Shown in pieces: positions 35,103-43,500 of a DNA stretch of 48,802 nucleotides. Each line of letters starts with the position of its first letter. The first letter of the stretch is position 1. Where the stretch lies: positions 1 to 48,802 of the forward strand of contig JAHFED010000049.1 in the NCBI GenBank assembly GCA_023248635.1. Reading direction: 5' to 3'. Made by a program: the position numbers and the translations under genes. The notes beneath the pieces were generated by a model that did not search any database, was not told where the DNA came from, and worked only from the letters and a program-made list of their open reading frames with translations. This DNA comes from Myxococcales bacterium. GTDB lineage: Bacteria > Myxococcota > UBA727 > VGSZ01.

Positions 35103-36143
35103 ATGCTTCGCGTCGTCGTCGTTGCGGCCTTGGGTGCTTGGCTCGGTGGGCTCGTCGGCTGCGGCGACCTCTCCGAAGAAGACCTTTTGTTTCGCGCCGC
35201 GGTGCCGCCGAAAGAGGCCGTGGCGGTGACGCCGCCGGGGAGCGGCGACATCGACGAAGGGGGCAACAGCCTGGTGCAGGGCCTCATCGTCGTCTGCGCC
35301 GAGGGCGATCTGCGTTGCGAGGCGCAGAAGATAGCGACGGGCTTCAACACCCTGACCTTCGGCCTCCTCGACGCCATCGACGCCGTCGCTGCCTTGACGC
35401 CCACCATTCGCGAGCGCGGCCGCCGCATCTGGGGTCCGATCTACGATGCTCAGAAGGACCAGACCTTCCGCTTCGAGATGGTGCGCGCCGACGACGACGT
35501 CACCTTCACCTTCTGCCTCTTCATGGCCCAGGGACAGGTCGAGCTCGGCGAGCGCAACCGCGAGCTCAACTGCGACTCTCTCGAGCCGGGCTTTCTGAAC
35601 GTCTTCTCGGGCTCCTTTCAGCCCTCGTCGATCGAGGACGGGGCCCGCCGGGGTCAGGGCACCATGCGCTTCGAGGCCGACAGGGTGAGTCGCTTTGATG
35701 GCTCTTCTCCCTTCGCGCGCACGCTGGACTTCGCCTTCGACAACCAGCAGGAGCGCACCGACATCCACGTCGACGTTGTCGGCGCCTCCGTCGGCGATGA
35801 GGAGCGCGACGCCGCCTACGACTTCGAACGCGAGGCCGACGGCAGCGGCACCTTCTTGTTCGACGTCTTCGCCGACTTGATCTCCCAAGGTTTGCTTCCC
35901 ACCCGCCGCCTCGAGCACATCCGCCTCTCTGCCCGGTGGAACGTCGAGCAAGGCGGTCGCGCCCTCGGCGTCGTCGACGACGGCGACATCGCCATCGGCA
36001 GCGTCTTGACGGTGGAGCAGTGCTGGGCCGCCGCACCCGAGTTTGAGACCAGCTACTTCGACGTCGTCGACGACGTCGTGCAGCCTGTCGGCGACGCCGA
36101 CGCTTGTGTGTTCGCTGTGGCGGATGTCACTCCCGCAAGCTGA
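35103..36143 (+). CDS. Outer-membrane lipoprotein of unknown function (346 aa)
   Basis: The ATG at 35103 gives a signal peptide with lipobox LVGC (Cys near residue 20); the longer frame starting at 34758 lies inside the caspase-like gene and is rejected. The mature part has mixed beta content with Cys pairs (VVCAEGDLRCEAQ; FTFCLFM...LNCDS; VEQCWAAA). No known domain recognised. It follows the caspase-like gene after a 50-base gap on the same strand and may belong to the same operon. Confidence 0.78.
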   Translation: MLRVVVVAALGAWLGGLVGCGDLSEEDLLFRAAVPPKEAVAVTPPGSGDIDEGGNSLVQGLIVVCAEGDLRCEAQKIATGFNTLTFGLLDAIDAVAALTPTIRERGRRIWGPIYDAQKDQTFRFEMVRADDDVTFTFCLFMAQGQVELGERNRELNCDSLEPGFLNVFSGSFQPSSIEDGARRGQGTMRFEADRVSRFDGSSPFARTLDFAFDNQQERTDIHVDVVGASVGDEERDAAYDFEREADGSGTFLFDVFADLISQGLLPTRRLEHIRLSARWNVEQGGRALGVVDDGDIAIGSVLTVEQCWAAAPEFETSYFDVVDDVVQPVGDADACVFAVADVTPAS

Positions 36144-36308
36144 GCGGATGGTCAGGTGGGTGCGGGTCGCAGTACACGCAGCCACCACCAGTGTCGTCAA
36201 AGTGCACACCTGTTGGGCGGCGTCGATGGCGTCAGCGTGCGCCGACGCCGAAAGGCGGATGGCATGTCTCGTGAGTTCCGGCGATCACTTGCTCGCCGGG
36301 AGGCCCTC

Positions 36309-38216
36309 ATGATCCGTCCGCGTTCGATCGCCTTGATCCTCAGCTTCGTCGCCGTGCCCGCCGCCGCCTTCTCACCAGCGGAGGCCGCGAGTGCCGCCCA
36401 GCGCCTGGGGCGCCCTTTGCCCAGCGTGATCCAAGTCGCGCCCCGCGCGCAGCCAGCCGATCGCCCGGGGATGCTCTTTGCTCCCGGTGGAGCGGCGCTG
36501 CCCATCTACTTGAACCGCCATGGCGGCAACTACCAATGCGGCGACGACGACAGCTCGCGCAATCTCTCCTCGGTGGTGTGCCCGGGCAGCGGTGAGATCG
36601 GCGGCTTCTCGGGCAGCGACAGCCAATGGACCCGCGTGCTCGACTGCGTCACCGAACAGTTCGCGCCTTTCAATGTCCGCGTCACCGACGTCGAGCCGAC
36701 CAGCGGCGCCTACGTCGAATCGCTAGTGGGCGGCACCCCCGATCAAGCGGGCATGCCCCAAGGCGTCGGCGGCGTCGCTCCCTTCTCGTGCGGCCTCATC
36801 GACACCGCCGTCGTCTACACCTTCGCCGACGTCTACGGCGGTGACACCCAGGGCATCTGCGAGACCGTGGCCCAAGAGGTCGCCCACGCCTTCGGGCTCG
36901 ATCACGAGTTCCTCTGCGAGGATCCGATGACCTACCTGAGCGGCTGCGGCGACAAGAGCTTCCTCGACACCTACTCCCCCTGTGGCGAATTCGAGCCGCG
37001 CCAGTGCCAATGCGGCGACGCCAGCCAGAACAGCGTGCAGATGATGCTGCAAGTGCTCGGCGCTTCCGACGGCAGCGTCGCTCCGCCGCCGACCGACGAT
37101 CTCGAGATCCCAACCGTCTCCATCACCAGCCCCGCCGACGGCGACATCCTCGAAGCCAACGGTCCCATGACGGTGGTGGCCGAAGCCCACGACGACGTCG
37201 GACTGCCGACGGTGGAGCTCGAGTGGGACTTCACGGCCAGCCTCATGTTCTGCCCGGCCAGCTTCGAGCAGACCGGCAACTACGAGTGCTCGCGCCAAGG
37301 CGACCGCTACACCTGGAACATCAACGTCGGCGCCGGCGCACGCACCTTCCGCGTTCACGTCGTCGATGTCGTCGGCAACGAAGCCACCACCGACACGCGC
37401 GCGGTGTGGCTCTCCGAAGACGGCAGCGGTCCTCCCACCGACGGCGGCGCTCCCACGGTCTTTGTCGCCACGCCGGCGGATGGTTCGGTGTTGCCCGCCA
37501 ACGACACGATGGAGGTCGTCGCCGCCATCGCCGACGACTCCGGCATTGCCCGCGCGGAGTTGGTGTGGAGCCAAGGGGACCAGGTCTTTGCCTGTCCGCT
37601 GGACACCCAAGGCGTCACCTGTGTCGTCGACGGCTCGACGTACACTTGGAGGCTCGAGGTCGGAGAAGGCTCGCGTTCGTTCTACGTTCGGGCCACTGAC
37701 GTCGTCGGCAACGTCACCGAGAGCGCAGGACGCACCATCGAGCTCGACGTCGGCGCCACCGCCATAGACGACGACGACGACGACACCCTGGGAGCGGCCA
37801 CGACCTTGGGTTGTGGGGAGTCCCTCGATCTCGTCGCCTCCGACGCCGACTGGTTCAGCGTCGATGCCCCGAGCGGGCGCACGGTGACCGTGAGCGTGAG
37901 CGGCGACGCCGCCGGCAGCGTGTCGCTGGTTGCGACCCGTGGTCCCCTGGACACCGACGTGCTCGGCAACGGCGCCGACGACGTCGACTTCACCGGCGAC
38001 GGCGAGCCCGTGGGCGTGGCGGTGGTCCCCGACGACGCCGCCGCCGGCAACTACCACATCACGGTGGTCTGCGAAGAATCCACCGGCGAGGGAGCGAGCG
38101 CGGTGGCACCCGCTGGGGGCTGTGGCTGCACGCAGACCAGCAGCGACGGCGTTGGGGCCGGGTTGGGGCTGTTGGTGCTGACGCGCTTGCGTCGCCGGCA
38201 CCGCCGCGCCGGCTGA
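36309..38216 (+). CDS. Zincin-like secreted protein with Ig-like repeats and MYXO-CTERM anchor (635 aa)
   Basis: The ATG at 36309 follows GGGAGG at 36298-36303. Signal peptide 1-27. Residues about 65-245 form a metzincin-like domain: QEVAHAFGLDHE at 189-200 fits HExxHxxGxxH except that the first His is Gln, and a Met-turn-like DPMTYLSG lies at about 206-213. Conserved Cys residues suggest disulfides. Two bacterial Ig-like repeats follow (from about 267 'PTVSITSPADGDIL' and about 380 'PTVFVATPADGSVL'), then a PPC-like domain. The C-terminus has GGCGCTQ, a hydrophobic stretch and RRRHRR, a MYXO-CTERM sorting signal, so it is anchored at the surface. Whether it is an active protease is doubtful because of Gln189. 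Confidence 0.85.
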   Translation: MIRPRSIALILSFVAVPAAAFSPAEAASAAQRLGRPLPSVIQVAPRAQPADRPGMLFAPGGAALPIYLNRHGGNYQCGDDDSSRNLSSVVCPGSGEIGGFSGSDSQWTRVLDCVTEQFAPFNVRVTDVEPTSGAYVESLVGGTPDQAGMPQGVGGVAPFSCGLIDTAVVYTFADVYGGDTQGICETVAQEVAHAFGLDHEFLCEDPMTYLSGCGDKSFLDTYSPCGEFEPRQCQCGDASQNSVQMMLQVLGASDGSVAPPPTDDLEIPTVSITSPADGDILEANGPMTVVAEAHDDVGLPTVELEWDFTASLMFCPASFEQTGNYECSRQGDRYTWNINVGAGARTFRVHVVDVVGNEATTDTRAVWLSEDGSGPPTDGGAPTVFVATPADGSVLPANDTMEVVAAIADDSGIARAELVWSQGDQVFACPLDTQGVTCVVDGSTYTWRLEVGEGSRSFYVRATDVVGNVTESAGRTIELDVGATAIDDDDDDTLGAATTLGCGESLDLVASDADWFSVDAPSGRTVTVSVSGDAAGSVSLVATRGPLDTDVLGNGADDVDFTGDGEPVGVAVVPDDAAAGNYHITVVCEESTGEGASAVAPAGGCGCTQTSSDGVGAGLGLLVLTRLRRRHRRAG

Positions 38217-38334
38217 TCCCGGGTCCGGGTGATCTTGTCGGCTGCGCCGACTGCATCCCGGCTCCGGAATATTCTGTGCCCTCGCGGGCGGCACTTTTTC
38301 CGCTGCGCTTCGCTCGCGCTGAAGCCACGAAATC

Positions 38335-38352
38335 ACTCATCTTGGAATGAGT
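38335..38352. repeat. Small hairpin in convergent gap
   Basis: ACTCAT (38335-38340) pairs with ATGAGT (38347-38352) around a 6-base loop, in the region between the MYXO-CTERM gene stop (38216) and the structured repeat starting at 38379. It may help terminate plus-strand transcripts. Confidence 0.4.
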
Positions 38353-38378
38353 GGCGTGCACCCCCCGGGGGTGATGTC

Positions 38379-38591
38379 ATCCCGCGTCCGCTTGATGTTC
38401 GACCGCGTTCCGAGATGGAAAGACGCGGGATGATGCGCGTGAAGCGCGCCCGCGGAACGCGGAGTTGGTGGGGGGCCCCGCGTCCGGCTCCGCCGGCGCG
38501 GGGGGAGGTCTGCACCAGACCTCCCAGAAGAGCATCCCCGACGGCGATGAACGAGACCGCTCCGCGGTCGAAGTTCAGCGAGATCGGGGAT
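38379..38591. repeat. Structured ~213-base dispersed repeat, copy 1
   Basis: About 97% identical to 44829-45042, same orientation. It contains several perfect stems: 38403-38411 with 38454-38462 (9 bp), 38503-38512 with 38516-38525 (10 bp, 3-base loop), and 38534-38541 with 38584-38591 (8 bp), the last enclosing a further GACCGC/GCGGTC hairpin. The right end touches the stop codon (38591-38593) of the Omp85-like gene. It lies between convergent genes. It could be a REP/MITE-like mobile element, a terminator module or a structured RNA; no coding potential was seen. Confidence 0.85.
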
Positions 38592-40156
38592 CAGAAGGGC
38601 TGGTTGATGGTCAGGTAGACCTGGGTTGCATAATTTTCTACCGGCGAGGCGGCGATGTCCAAACGGATAATGAAGTTGTCATTCCAGGCAACGCGCAGGG
38701 CGCCACCGCCGCCGCCCACGGTTCCGAGGTTCTTGGGATTGGCGAGCTCGTCGCCGATGATGGCGGCGTCGATAAAGGCGGCCAGGGTGAAGGCGAAGTT
38801 CTGTTCGAGGAAGTCGACTTCATAAAATCGATAGCGAAGCTCGGCCTGATCCAAGATCTTCAATTTCCCGAGATAGCGCTGCACGCGGATCCCGCGACCC
38901 GTGTCTGAGCCGCCAAAGGCGTACACGTCCTGACTTCCACCCAGCCGGGCGAGCTCCTGGATGGGGATGTCGCCGACGACGCCGTCGAAGGTGAGGCGAT
39001 TGGCCATCACCAGGCGCCGACCCAGCTCGGGGAACAGGGGGACGTAGCGGTAACCGCGCACGGTGGCGTTGAAACCCGCCCAGGTCCACGTCGACGCCCA
39101 CGCGGGGGTCGCTGCTCGCACCGAGCCTTCGATCCACCAGCCTTCGGTGGGCGCTGGCTCGTTGTCGCGCGAGTCGGTCATCAGGCCGAGGTTGAGCACC
39201 GAGTCGAAGCCCGGCTCGCCGTCGGGGTGGTCCTTGGCGAAAAGCGACCCGGGGTAGGGCGTGAGATCGGGAGCGCCGTCGCCGTCGTCGTCGCCGAAGG
39301 CGTTGCCGGGGATGAAGTAGAAGCCGCGGTAGCCGCCGGTGACCTCGACGCGCGGGCTGTCGGCGCTCTTCTCGACGAGGGCGTAGCGCAGGTTCACCAG
39401 ACCGTAGGGGTTCAGAAAACGGCGCTGGTAGAAGTGCCGCACGAACTCCTCGCGGGCGACGTCGTCGAGGCCGCGGGCGTCGGCCTCCTGCTCGGCCACT
39501 TTTACGTCGCAGCTGACGACGCCGCCGACGCCGCAGTAATTCTGGGTGAGCGAGCTCAGGTAGCCGACCCGAGCCGTGAGGCGCAGCGGCAGATCGAAGA
39601 GATGCAAGGTGTCGACGAGGACGTTGTGGTCTTGCACCAGGTTGGTGGTGGCGAAGATCTGCAGCGTCACGGCGGTGCGGTAGGGCAGGGTCACGCCGTC
39701 GTTGAAGTAGGCGGCGGCGATGACGCCGAGGCCGAGCCCGTTGTCCGAGGTGTAGTTCACCGCCGGGATGCCGCTGAAGGAGACACCGCTGGGCTTGGCA
39801 GCCGTCGGCCTCTTGACCAACACGGGGGGGGCGGGTTCGCTCGCGTCGTCGATGGCAGAGCTGGCGACGTCGACGGCGTGGGCTGGTCTCTCGTCGGCGG
39901 CGGCAGGATCATCGACGGCAGTGGCCGGGGCGTCGCTGGCGGTGGCGGGCACCGTGCTCGGCAGGATCGGGCTGTCGTCGGCGGTGGTGGCGACGTCGGT
40001 GGCCGTGCTGTCGGCGTCGGTGGTTGCCGTCGCGCTCTCGGTTGTGGTGGGCAAGGTGTCGTCGACGACGGGGGCGGGATCGGCGCTCTTTTTTTCGGCC
40101 GCAGCCGCGGCCAGAGCGAGAAAGGAGACGACAGCGACGACGAGGAGGCGGGTCAT
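38591..40156 (-). CDS. Omp85-superfamily (BamA/TamA or surface-antigen) outer-membrane barrel (521 aa)
   Basis: The ATG at 40156 gives a good signal peptide (LLVVAVVSFLALAAAAA); the ATG at 40192 adds a charged tail. Residues about 20-110 are a Thr/Asp/Ala-rich disordered linker. From about 120 onward there are alternating strands typical of a 16-stranded barrel: start GVSFSGIPAVNYTSDNGLGLG, and near the end AFGGSDTGRGIRVQRYLG, AELRYRFYEV, ending YLTINQPF with a terminal Phe, as in outer-membrane proteins inserted by BamA. POTRA domains were not seen, so it resembles the POTRA-less surface-antigen (D15) class more than BamA. Its last codons overlap structured repeat copy 1. Substrate unknown. 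Confidence 0.8.
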   Translation of the reverse strand: MTRLLVVAVVSFLALAAAAAEKKSADPAPVVDDTLPTTTESATATTDADSTATDVATTADDSPILPSTVPATASDAPATAVDDPAAADERPAHAVDVASSAIDDASEPAPPVLVKRPTAAKPSGVSFSGIPAVNYTSDNGLGLGVIAAAYFNDGVTLPYRTAVTLQIFATTNLVQDHNVLVDTLHLFDLPLRLTARVGYLSSLTQNYCGVGGVVSCDVKVAEQEADARGLDDVAREEFVRHFYQRRFLNPYGLVNLRYALVEKSADSPRVEVTGGYRGFYFIPGNAFGDDDGDGAPDLTPYPGSLFAKDHPDGEPGFDSVLNLGLMTDSRDNEPAPTEGWWIEGSVRAATPAWASTWTWAGFNATVRGYRYVPLFPELGRRLVMANRLTFDGVVGDIPIQELARLGGSQDVYAFGGSDTGRGIRVQRYLGKLKILDQAELRYRFYEVDFLEQNFAFTLAAFIDAAIIGDELANPKNLGTVGGGGGALRVAWNDNFIIRLDIAASPVENYATQVYLTINQPF

Positions 40157-40291
40157 GGGCTCATCCTGTGCCGAGGAGGCCCGAGAAGTCATGTCTTGGA
40201 TCCGTCGCGCAGGCTGGCTTTTCTGAGGCTGCCCGCTTCGCGTGTGCGAGAGGTCCCCCGAAGCCTCAGGCCGGGGGCCACTCCTGTCCCG

Positions 40292-41245
40292 CTACTCGAC
40301 GTCGCTCTTCACGTGTCCCCGGGCCAGCTCGCGGGCGAGGCGCTCCTGCAAATCGAGGGCGGAGTGCCGACCCATGCTTTTGAGCAGCTGGTTGCGAGCG
40401 GCGGCTTCGACGATCACGCCCATGTTGCGGCCCGGCCGAACGGGGATGGTGATCAGGGGGACTTCGACGTCGAGGATGGTAAAAAAGCGCTCGTCGACGC
40501 CCAGGCGATCGTACTCCTCATCGGCGCGCCATTCGACCAGCTCGGAGATCAAGTCGATGCGTTTTTTCTCACGCACGGCGCTGACGCCGAAGAGATCCTT
40601 CACGTTCAAGATGCCCAGACCGCGGATCTCGAGGAGGTGCTTGGTGAGCCCCGAGCCTTGACCGTAGAGAGTCTCGACGCCGCGTCGGCGAATCGTGACG
40701 ACGTCGTCGGCCACCAGCGGGTGTCCACGTTGCACGAGGTCGAGGGCGAGCTCGCTCTTGCCGATGCCGCTCTTGCCCAGCATCAAGACGCCGAGCCCAT
40801 ACACCTCGACCAACACGCCGTGCATGGTGGTCTGCGGCGCCAATCGATCCTCGAGCCAGCCCTCGACCCGGGAGATGAAGACGTCCGTCGTCTGCGGCGT
40901 CGACAGCAGCGGTGTGCCGGTGCGCTCACAGGCGTTGATGAGGGCCGGGGCCACCGACATCCCCTTGGTGCAGATGATCATCGCGACATGGACGGCGCAG
41001 AAGCCGTCGCAGGCCGCCTGTTTGGCGCTGTCGCTGAGGCGCTCGAGGTAGGTGAGCTCGGTGGAGCCCAGAATTTGGACCCGGTGTTCCTGCACGAAGT
41101 CGACGTAGCCGGTGAGGGCCAGGCCGGGCTTTTGGATGCGGGTGACGTTGACGGTGCGGGAGAAACCTGCGCGGCCTGCCAAGACGTCCAGCTGCAGCTC
41201 CGAGGCTGCGCTTTCGACGATCTCGGCAACTTTGACGGACTTCAT
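40292..41245 (-). CDS. hprK: HPr kinase/phosphorylase
   Basis: 317 residues, normal length for the family. The N-terminal domain is followed by Walker A GKSGIGKS (157-164) after HGVLVEVYGLGVLMLG, the acidic pair VADDVV, and the family signature EIRGLGILNVKDLFG at about 205-219, all as in HprK. The enzyme phosphorylates Ser46 of HPr and reverses the reaction, linking carbon status to regulation. Its ATG (41245) overlaps the stop of ptsN by ATGA, so the two are one operon. No HPr or enzyme I gene is in the window; one must lie elsewhere if the system is complete. Confidence 0.95.
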   Translation of the reverse strand: MKSVKVAEIVESAASELQLDVLAGRAGFSRTVNVTRIQKPGLALTGYVDFVQEHRVQILGSTELTYLERLSDSAKQAACDGFCAVHVAMIICTKGMSVAPALINACERTGTPLLSTPQTTDVFISRVEGWLEDRLAPQTTMHGVLVEVYGLGVLMLGKSGIGKSELALDLVQRGHPLVADDVVTIRRRGVETLYGQGSGLTKHLLEIRGLGILNVKDLFGVSAVREKKRIDLISELVEWRADEEYDRLGVDERFFTILDVEVPLITIPVRPGRNMGVIVEAAARNQLLKSMGRHSALDLQERLARELARGHVKSDVE

Positions 41246-41724
41246 CCGTAGCGGGCGTCTTCGGCGGCGAGCAGCGCGAAGATGGCCTCGGCCGACGGAG
41301 CCGCCAGGACGCGGGGGAGAACGGTGGTGTCAGAAAAGATGCGGCTGATGCGTGCCAGCGCTTTGAGGTGCAGTCCAGCACCGCTTTCGGGAGCCAGCAA
41401 GGCGACGAAGATCTGGCTCTTCTTGCCGTCGGGGGCGCCGAAATCCACGCCCTGCTCCGACACTCCCAGGGCTGCGAGCACGGTGTCGATGCGCCCGAGC
41501 TTGCCGTGGGGAATGGCGAGGCCGTCTTTGATCCCCGTCGAGAACATCCGCTCGCGCTCGAGGAGGACGCTGACGATGCGGTCTTCGTCGGCAATGCCGA
41601 GCTCGGTGTTGTTGCCGCGCTGCACGAAGCCGTTGTGCACGAGCTCGCGGAGCACTGCGTCTCTGGTCGTGCTCTCCAGACGATGAATCACCCGCACCGG
41701 TTCCAGAATGTCGACGAGCTTCAT
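41242..41724 (-). CDS. ptsN: PTS IIA-like nitrogen-regulatory protein PtsN
   Basis: The ATG at 41724 gives 160 residues, the usual length of EIIA-Ntr; the upstream frame to 41919 is Pro/Arg-rich shadow sequence. The phosphorylatable His is His73 in LAIPHGK, the family motif. Other matches are the N-terminal LVDILEPVRVI and SVLLERERMFSTGI. EIIA-Ntr proteins receive phosphate from HPr and regulate potassium uptake, nitrogen or other functions rather than transport sugar. The 4-base overlap with hprK is typical of proteobacterial PTS-Ntr operons, where these genes sit together. Confidence 0.93.
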   Translation of the reverse strand: MKLVDILEPVRVIHRLESTTRDAVLRELVHNGFVQRGNNTELGIADEDRIVSVLLERERMFSTGIKDGLAIPHGKLGRIDTVLAALGVSEQGVDFGAPDGKKSQIFVALLAPESGAGLHLKALARISRIFSDTTVLPRVLAAPSAEAIFALLAAEDARYG

Positions 41725-41856
41725 GTGAAGCCCGGGCCGATGGCTTCTGAGCGATGGGTCGCTTCGGGTCGGTGGTTGATGACGCGGGAGCGGGCAGATC
41801 CCGGGAGCAGTGCGGACGGACTGAGCTGTTGGCCTGCCTGACAGCTTTGCTGTTCC

Positions 41857-41905
41857 AGACGCTGGCGCGTCTTGAAGCCTTGATTTCCAAGACGCCGGTG
41901 CGTCT
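41857..41905. repeat. Two similar hairpins in tandem upstream of ptsN
   Basis: Two imperfect copies of a 16-base palindrome-like unit, period 33 bases: 41857-41872 (AGACGCtgGCGCGTCT) and 41890-41905 (AGACGCCGGTGCGTCT). They lie in the 291-base gap between the ptsN start (41724) and the end of the NtrC-like regulator (42016). They may form terminators for the regulator gene or be binding sites; the rest of the gap shows no gene. Confidence 0.5.
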
Positions 41906-42015
41906 CGAATCCGCTGCATTCAGCTTGATCAACGGACATGAATTCTCTGCCCTCAGGCCGGGGGGCCAAGACCGCTGTAGCCGTTGTTTTTTTCTCCCAC
42001 AAGCACCGCGCAGCC

Positions 42016-43377
42016 TCAGGCGTCGTCGTCGACGTCGCCGCTGTCGTCGATCCCCGGTTTTTCTCCCAACCGGCGGTAGAGGGTGCGCAGCGAGAGGCCC
42101 AGAAGCTTGGCAGCCTGCACCTTGTCGCCGGCGACAAAGATCATGGTGGCGTCGATGGCGGCGCGCTCCATCTGGGGAAGGCTCATCTGGCCGATGCGGA
42201 AGGTGAGAAAGCGAGCGGTTTCGTCGTTTTCGGCGGCGCGGATGGCGGGCGGGAGATCGTCGAAGCGCAGCGCATGGCCGTCGGGACACAAGAGCACGGC
42301 GCGCTCGACGGCGTGGCTCAGCTCGCGCACGTTGCTGGGGTAGGTCCACGACGACAACGCCTGCAGGGCCCTGGGCTCGAATCCCTGCGCACCTTCGGGC
42401 ATGTGGCGATCGTGTCGGGCCGCATGCAGCGTGAGGAAGGCCGCCGCCAGCAGCGCAACGTCGCCTTCGCGTTCCCGCAGCGGGGGCAGGCGAACGCTCG
42501 CGACGTCGAGGCTCCACGACAGATCTTCGCGAAAGCGGCCTTCTGCGACGCGCTGGGAAAGCTCGCTCCAGGTCGCGGCCACCACCCGCACATCGATGGG
42601 CACGGGGCCGTCGCCGCCATCGACGACGCCGTCTTGCAACAGCCGCAGGAGGGTCACCTGGGACGCCGGGCTGAGCTGAGAGACCTCATCGAGAAAGAGG
42701 GTTCCGCCCCGCGCGCGTTCCAGCCGGTGAAGGAGATCGGCGTCTGCCAGCGCGGCACCATGGACGACGACGAAAGGCGCCGCCGCTCGCGGAGACAGCT
42801 CGTGCAGCGCGCGCGCACAGAGCTCTTTGCCCGTTCCCGGCTCGCCCACCAAGAGAACCGGCGCCCGCGTGCCGGCCACCTGCGCCAAGGTGGTCTTGAC
42901 GGCGTGGATCGCCGGCGACGTTCCCACGATGCGATCCAGGCCCTGGGTGCCGCCACCCGCGCCGCCGAGCACGCTGGTGAGCTCCGCCTTGAGCGCGCGG
43001 TTTTCGCTCATGAGCCGCCGTCGTTCGAGGACGCGATCGAGGCAGGCCAGCAACTCCCCCCGCCGCGCCGGCTTCGAGAGGAAATCGGCCGCTCCCTGGC
43101 GCATGGCTTGGACGGCGTTTTCGACGTTGCCGTAGGCGGTCATCAAGACGACGTCGGCGTCGTTGCCGCGGGCTTTCACCGCCTCGAGCACGCTGAGCCC
43201 ATCGGCGTTGGGCATGATCAGATCCGTCAAGACGACGTCGACAGCGTGGGTCTGCAGCAAGGCCTGGGCTTCGGCGCCGTCTCTGGCGAGCGCGACCTCG
43301 TGACCGGCGCGCTGAAAGATGCGCCGGAGGCTGTCGCGGTGAGCGGCTTCGTCGTCGACGACGAGAATGCGGGCCAT
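42016..43377 (-). CDS. NtrC-family response regulator lacking the GAFTGA loop (453 aa)
   Basis: Receiver domain at 1-120 with phosphorylated Asp52 (VVLTDLIMPN), Thr/Ala switch (VLMTAYG) and Lys102 (LSKP). AAA+ domain from about 150: Walker A GEPGTGKE (178-185), Walker B TLFLDE (226-231), and sensor/arginine-finger region RFREDLSWSLDV...LPPLRERE. Between the two Walker motifs the protein reads AALADADLLHRLERARGGTLFLDE, so about 19 residues, including the GAFTGA loop that contacts sigma-54, are missing. The C-terminus has a Fis-type HTH (about 405-440, KVQAAKLLGLSLRTLYRRLG). It therefore probably does not activate sigma-54 promoters in the normal way. It diverges from the diguanylate cyclase gene over 123 bases. 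Confidence 0.92.
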   Translation of the reverse strand: MARILVVDDEAAHRDSLRRIFQRAGHEVALARDGAEAQALLQTHAVDVVLTDLIMPNADGLSVLEAVKARGNDADVVLMTAYGNVENAVQAMRQGAADFLSKPARRGELLACLDRVLERRRLMSENRALKAELTSVLGGAGGGTQGLDRIVGTSPAIHAVKTTLAQVAGTRAPVLLVGEPGTGKELCARALHELSPRAAAPFVVVHGAALADADLLHRLERARGGTLFLDEVSQLSPASQVTLLRLLQDGVVDGGDGPVPIDVRVVAATWSELSQRVAEGRFREDLSWSLDVASVRLPPLREREGDVALLAAAFLTLHAARHDRHMPEGAQGFEPRALQALSSWTYPSNVRELSHAVERAVLLCPDGHALRFDDLPPAIRAAENDETARFLTFRIGQMSLPQMERAAIDATMIFVAGDKVQAAKLLGLSLRTLYRRLGEKPGIDDSGDVDDDA

Positions 43378-43500
43378 GGTGGTCTTCTATGCTTTTTTCG
43401 CGCGGTGCGCTGGACCGCGCGGGTGGGTTCGAGAGGCGCGAGATGTCCAACCAACATTGCGCGCTCACGAACATTCCGCGGGACTGCTAGGCAGGGCGCC
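43378..43500. promoter_or_regulatory. Divergent gap between response regulator and diguanylate cyclase genes
   Basis: 123 bases between starts at 43377 (minus) and 43501 (plus). Likely to hold both promoters; no clear core promoter or operator repeat was identified. A weak ribosome binding site (AGGCAGGG) lies before the plus-strand ATG. Confidence 0.35.

Noticed and set aside
36723-38336. Minus-strand frame of 537 codons
   Set aside because: Shadow of the MYXO-CTERM gene, no start signal.
39227-41251. Plus-strand frame of 674 codons across two genes
   Set aside because: Antisense to the Omp85-like and hprK genes, spanning both; not a gene.
41330-42517. Minus-strand frame of 395 codons
   Set aside because: Arg-rich frame crossing the ptsN and regulator genes; shadow.
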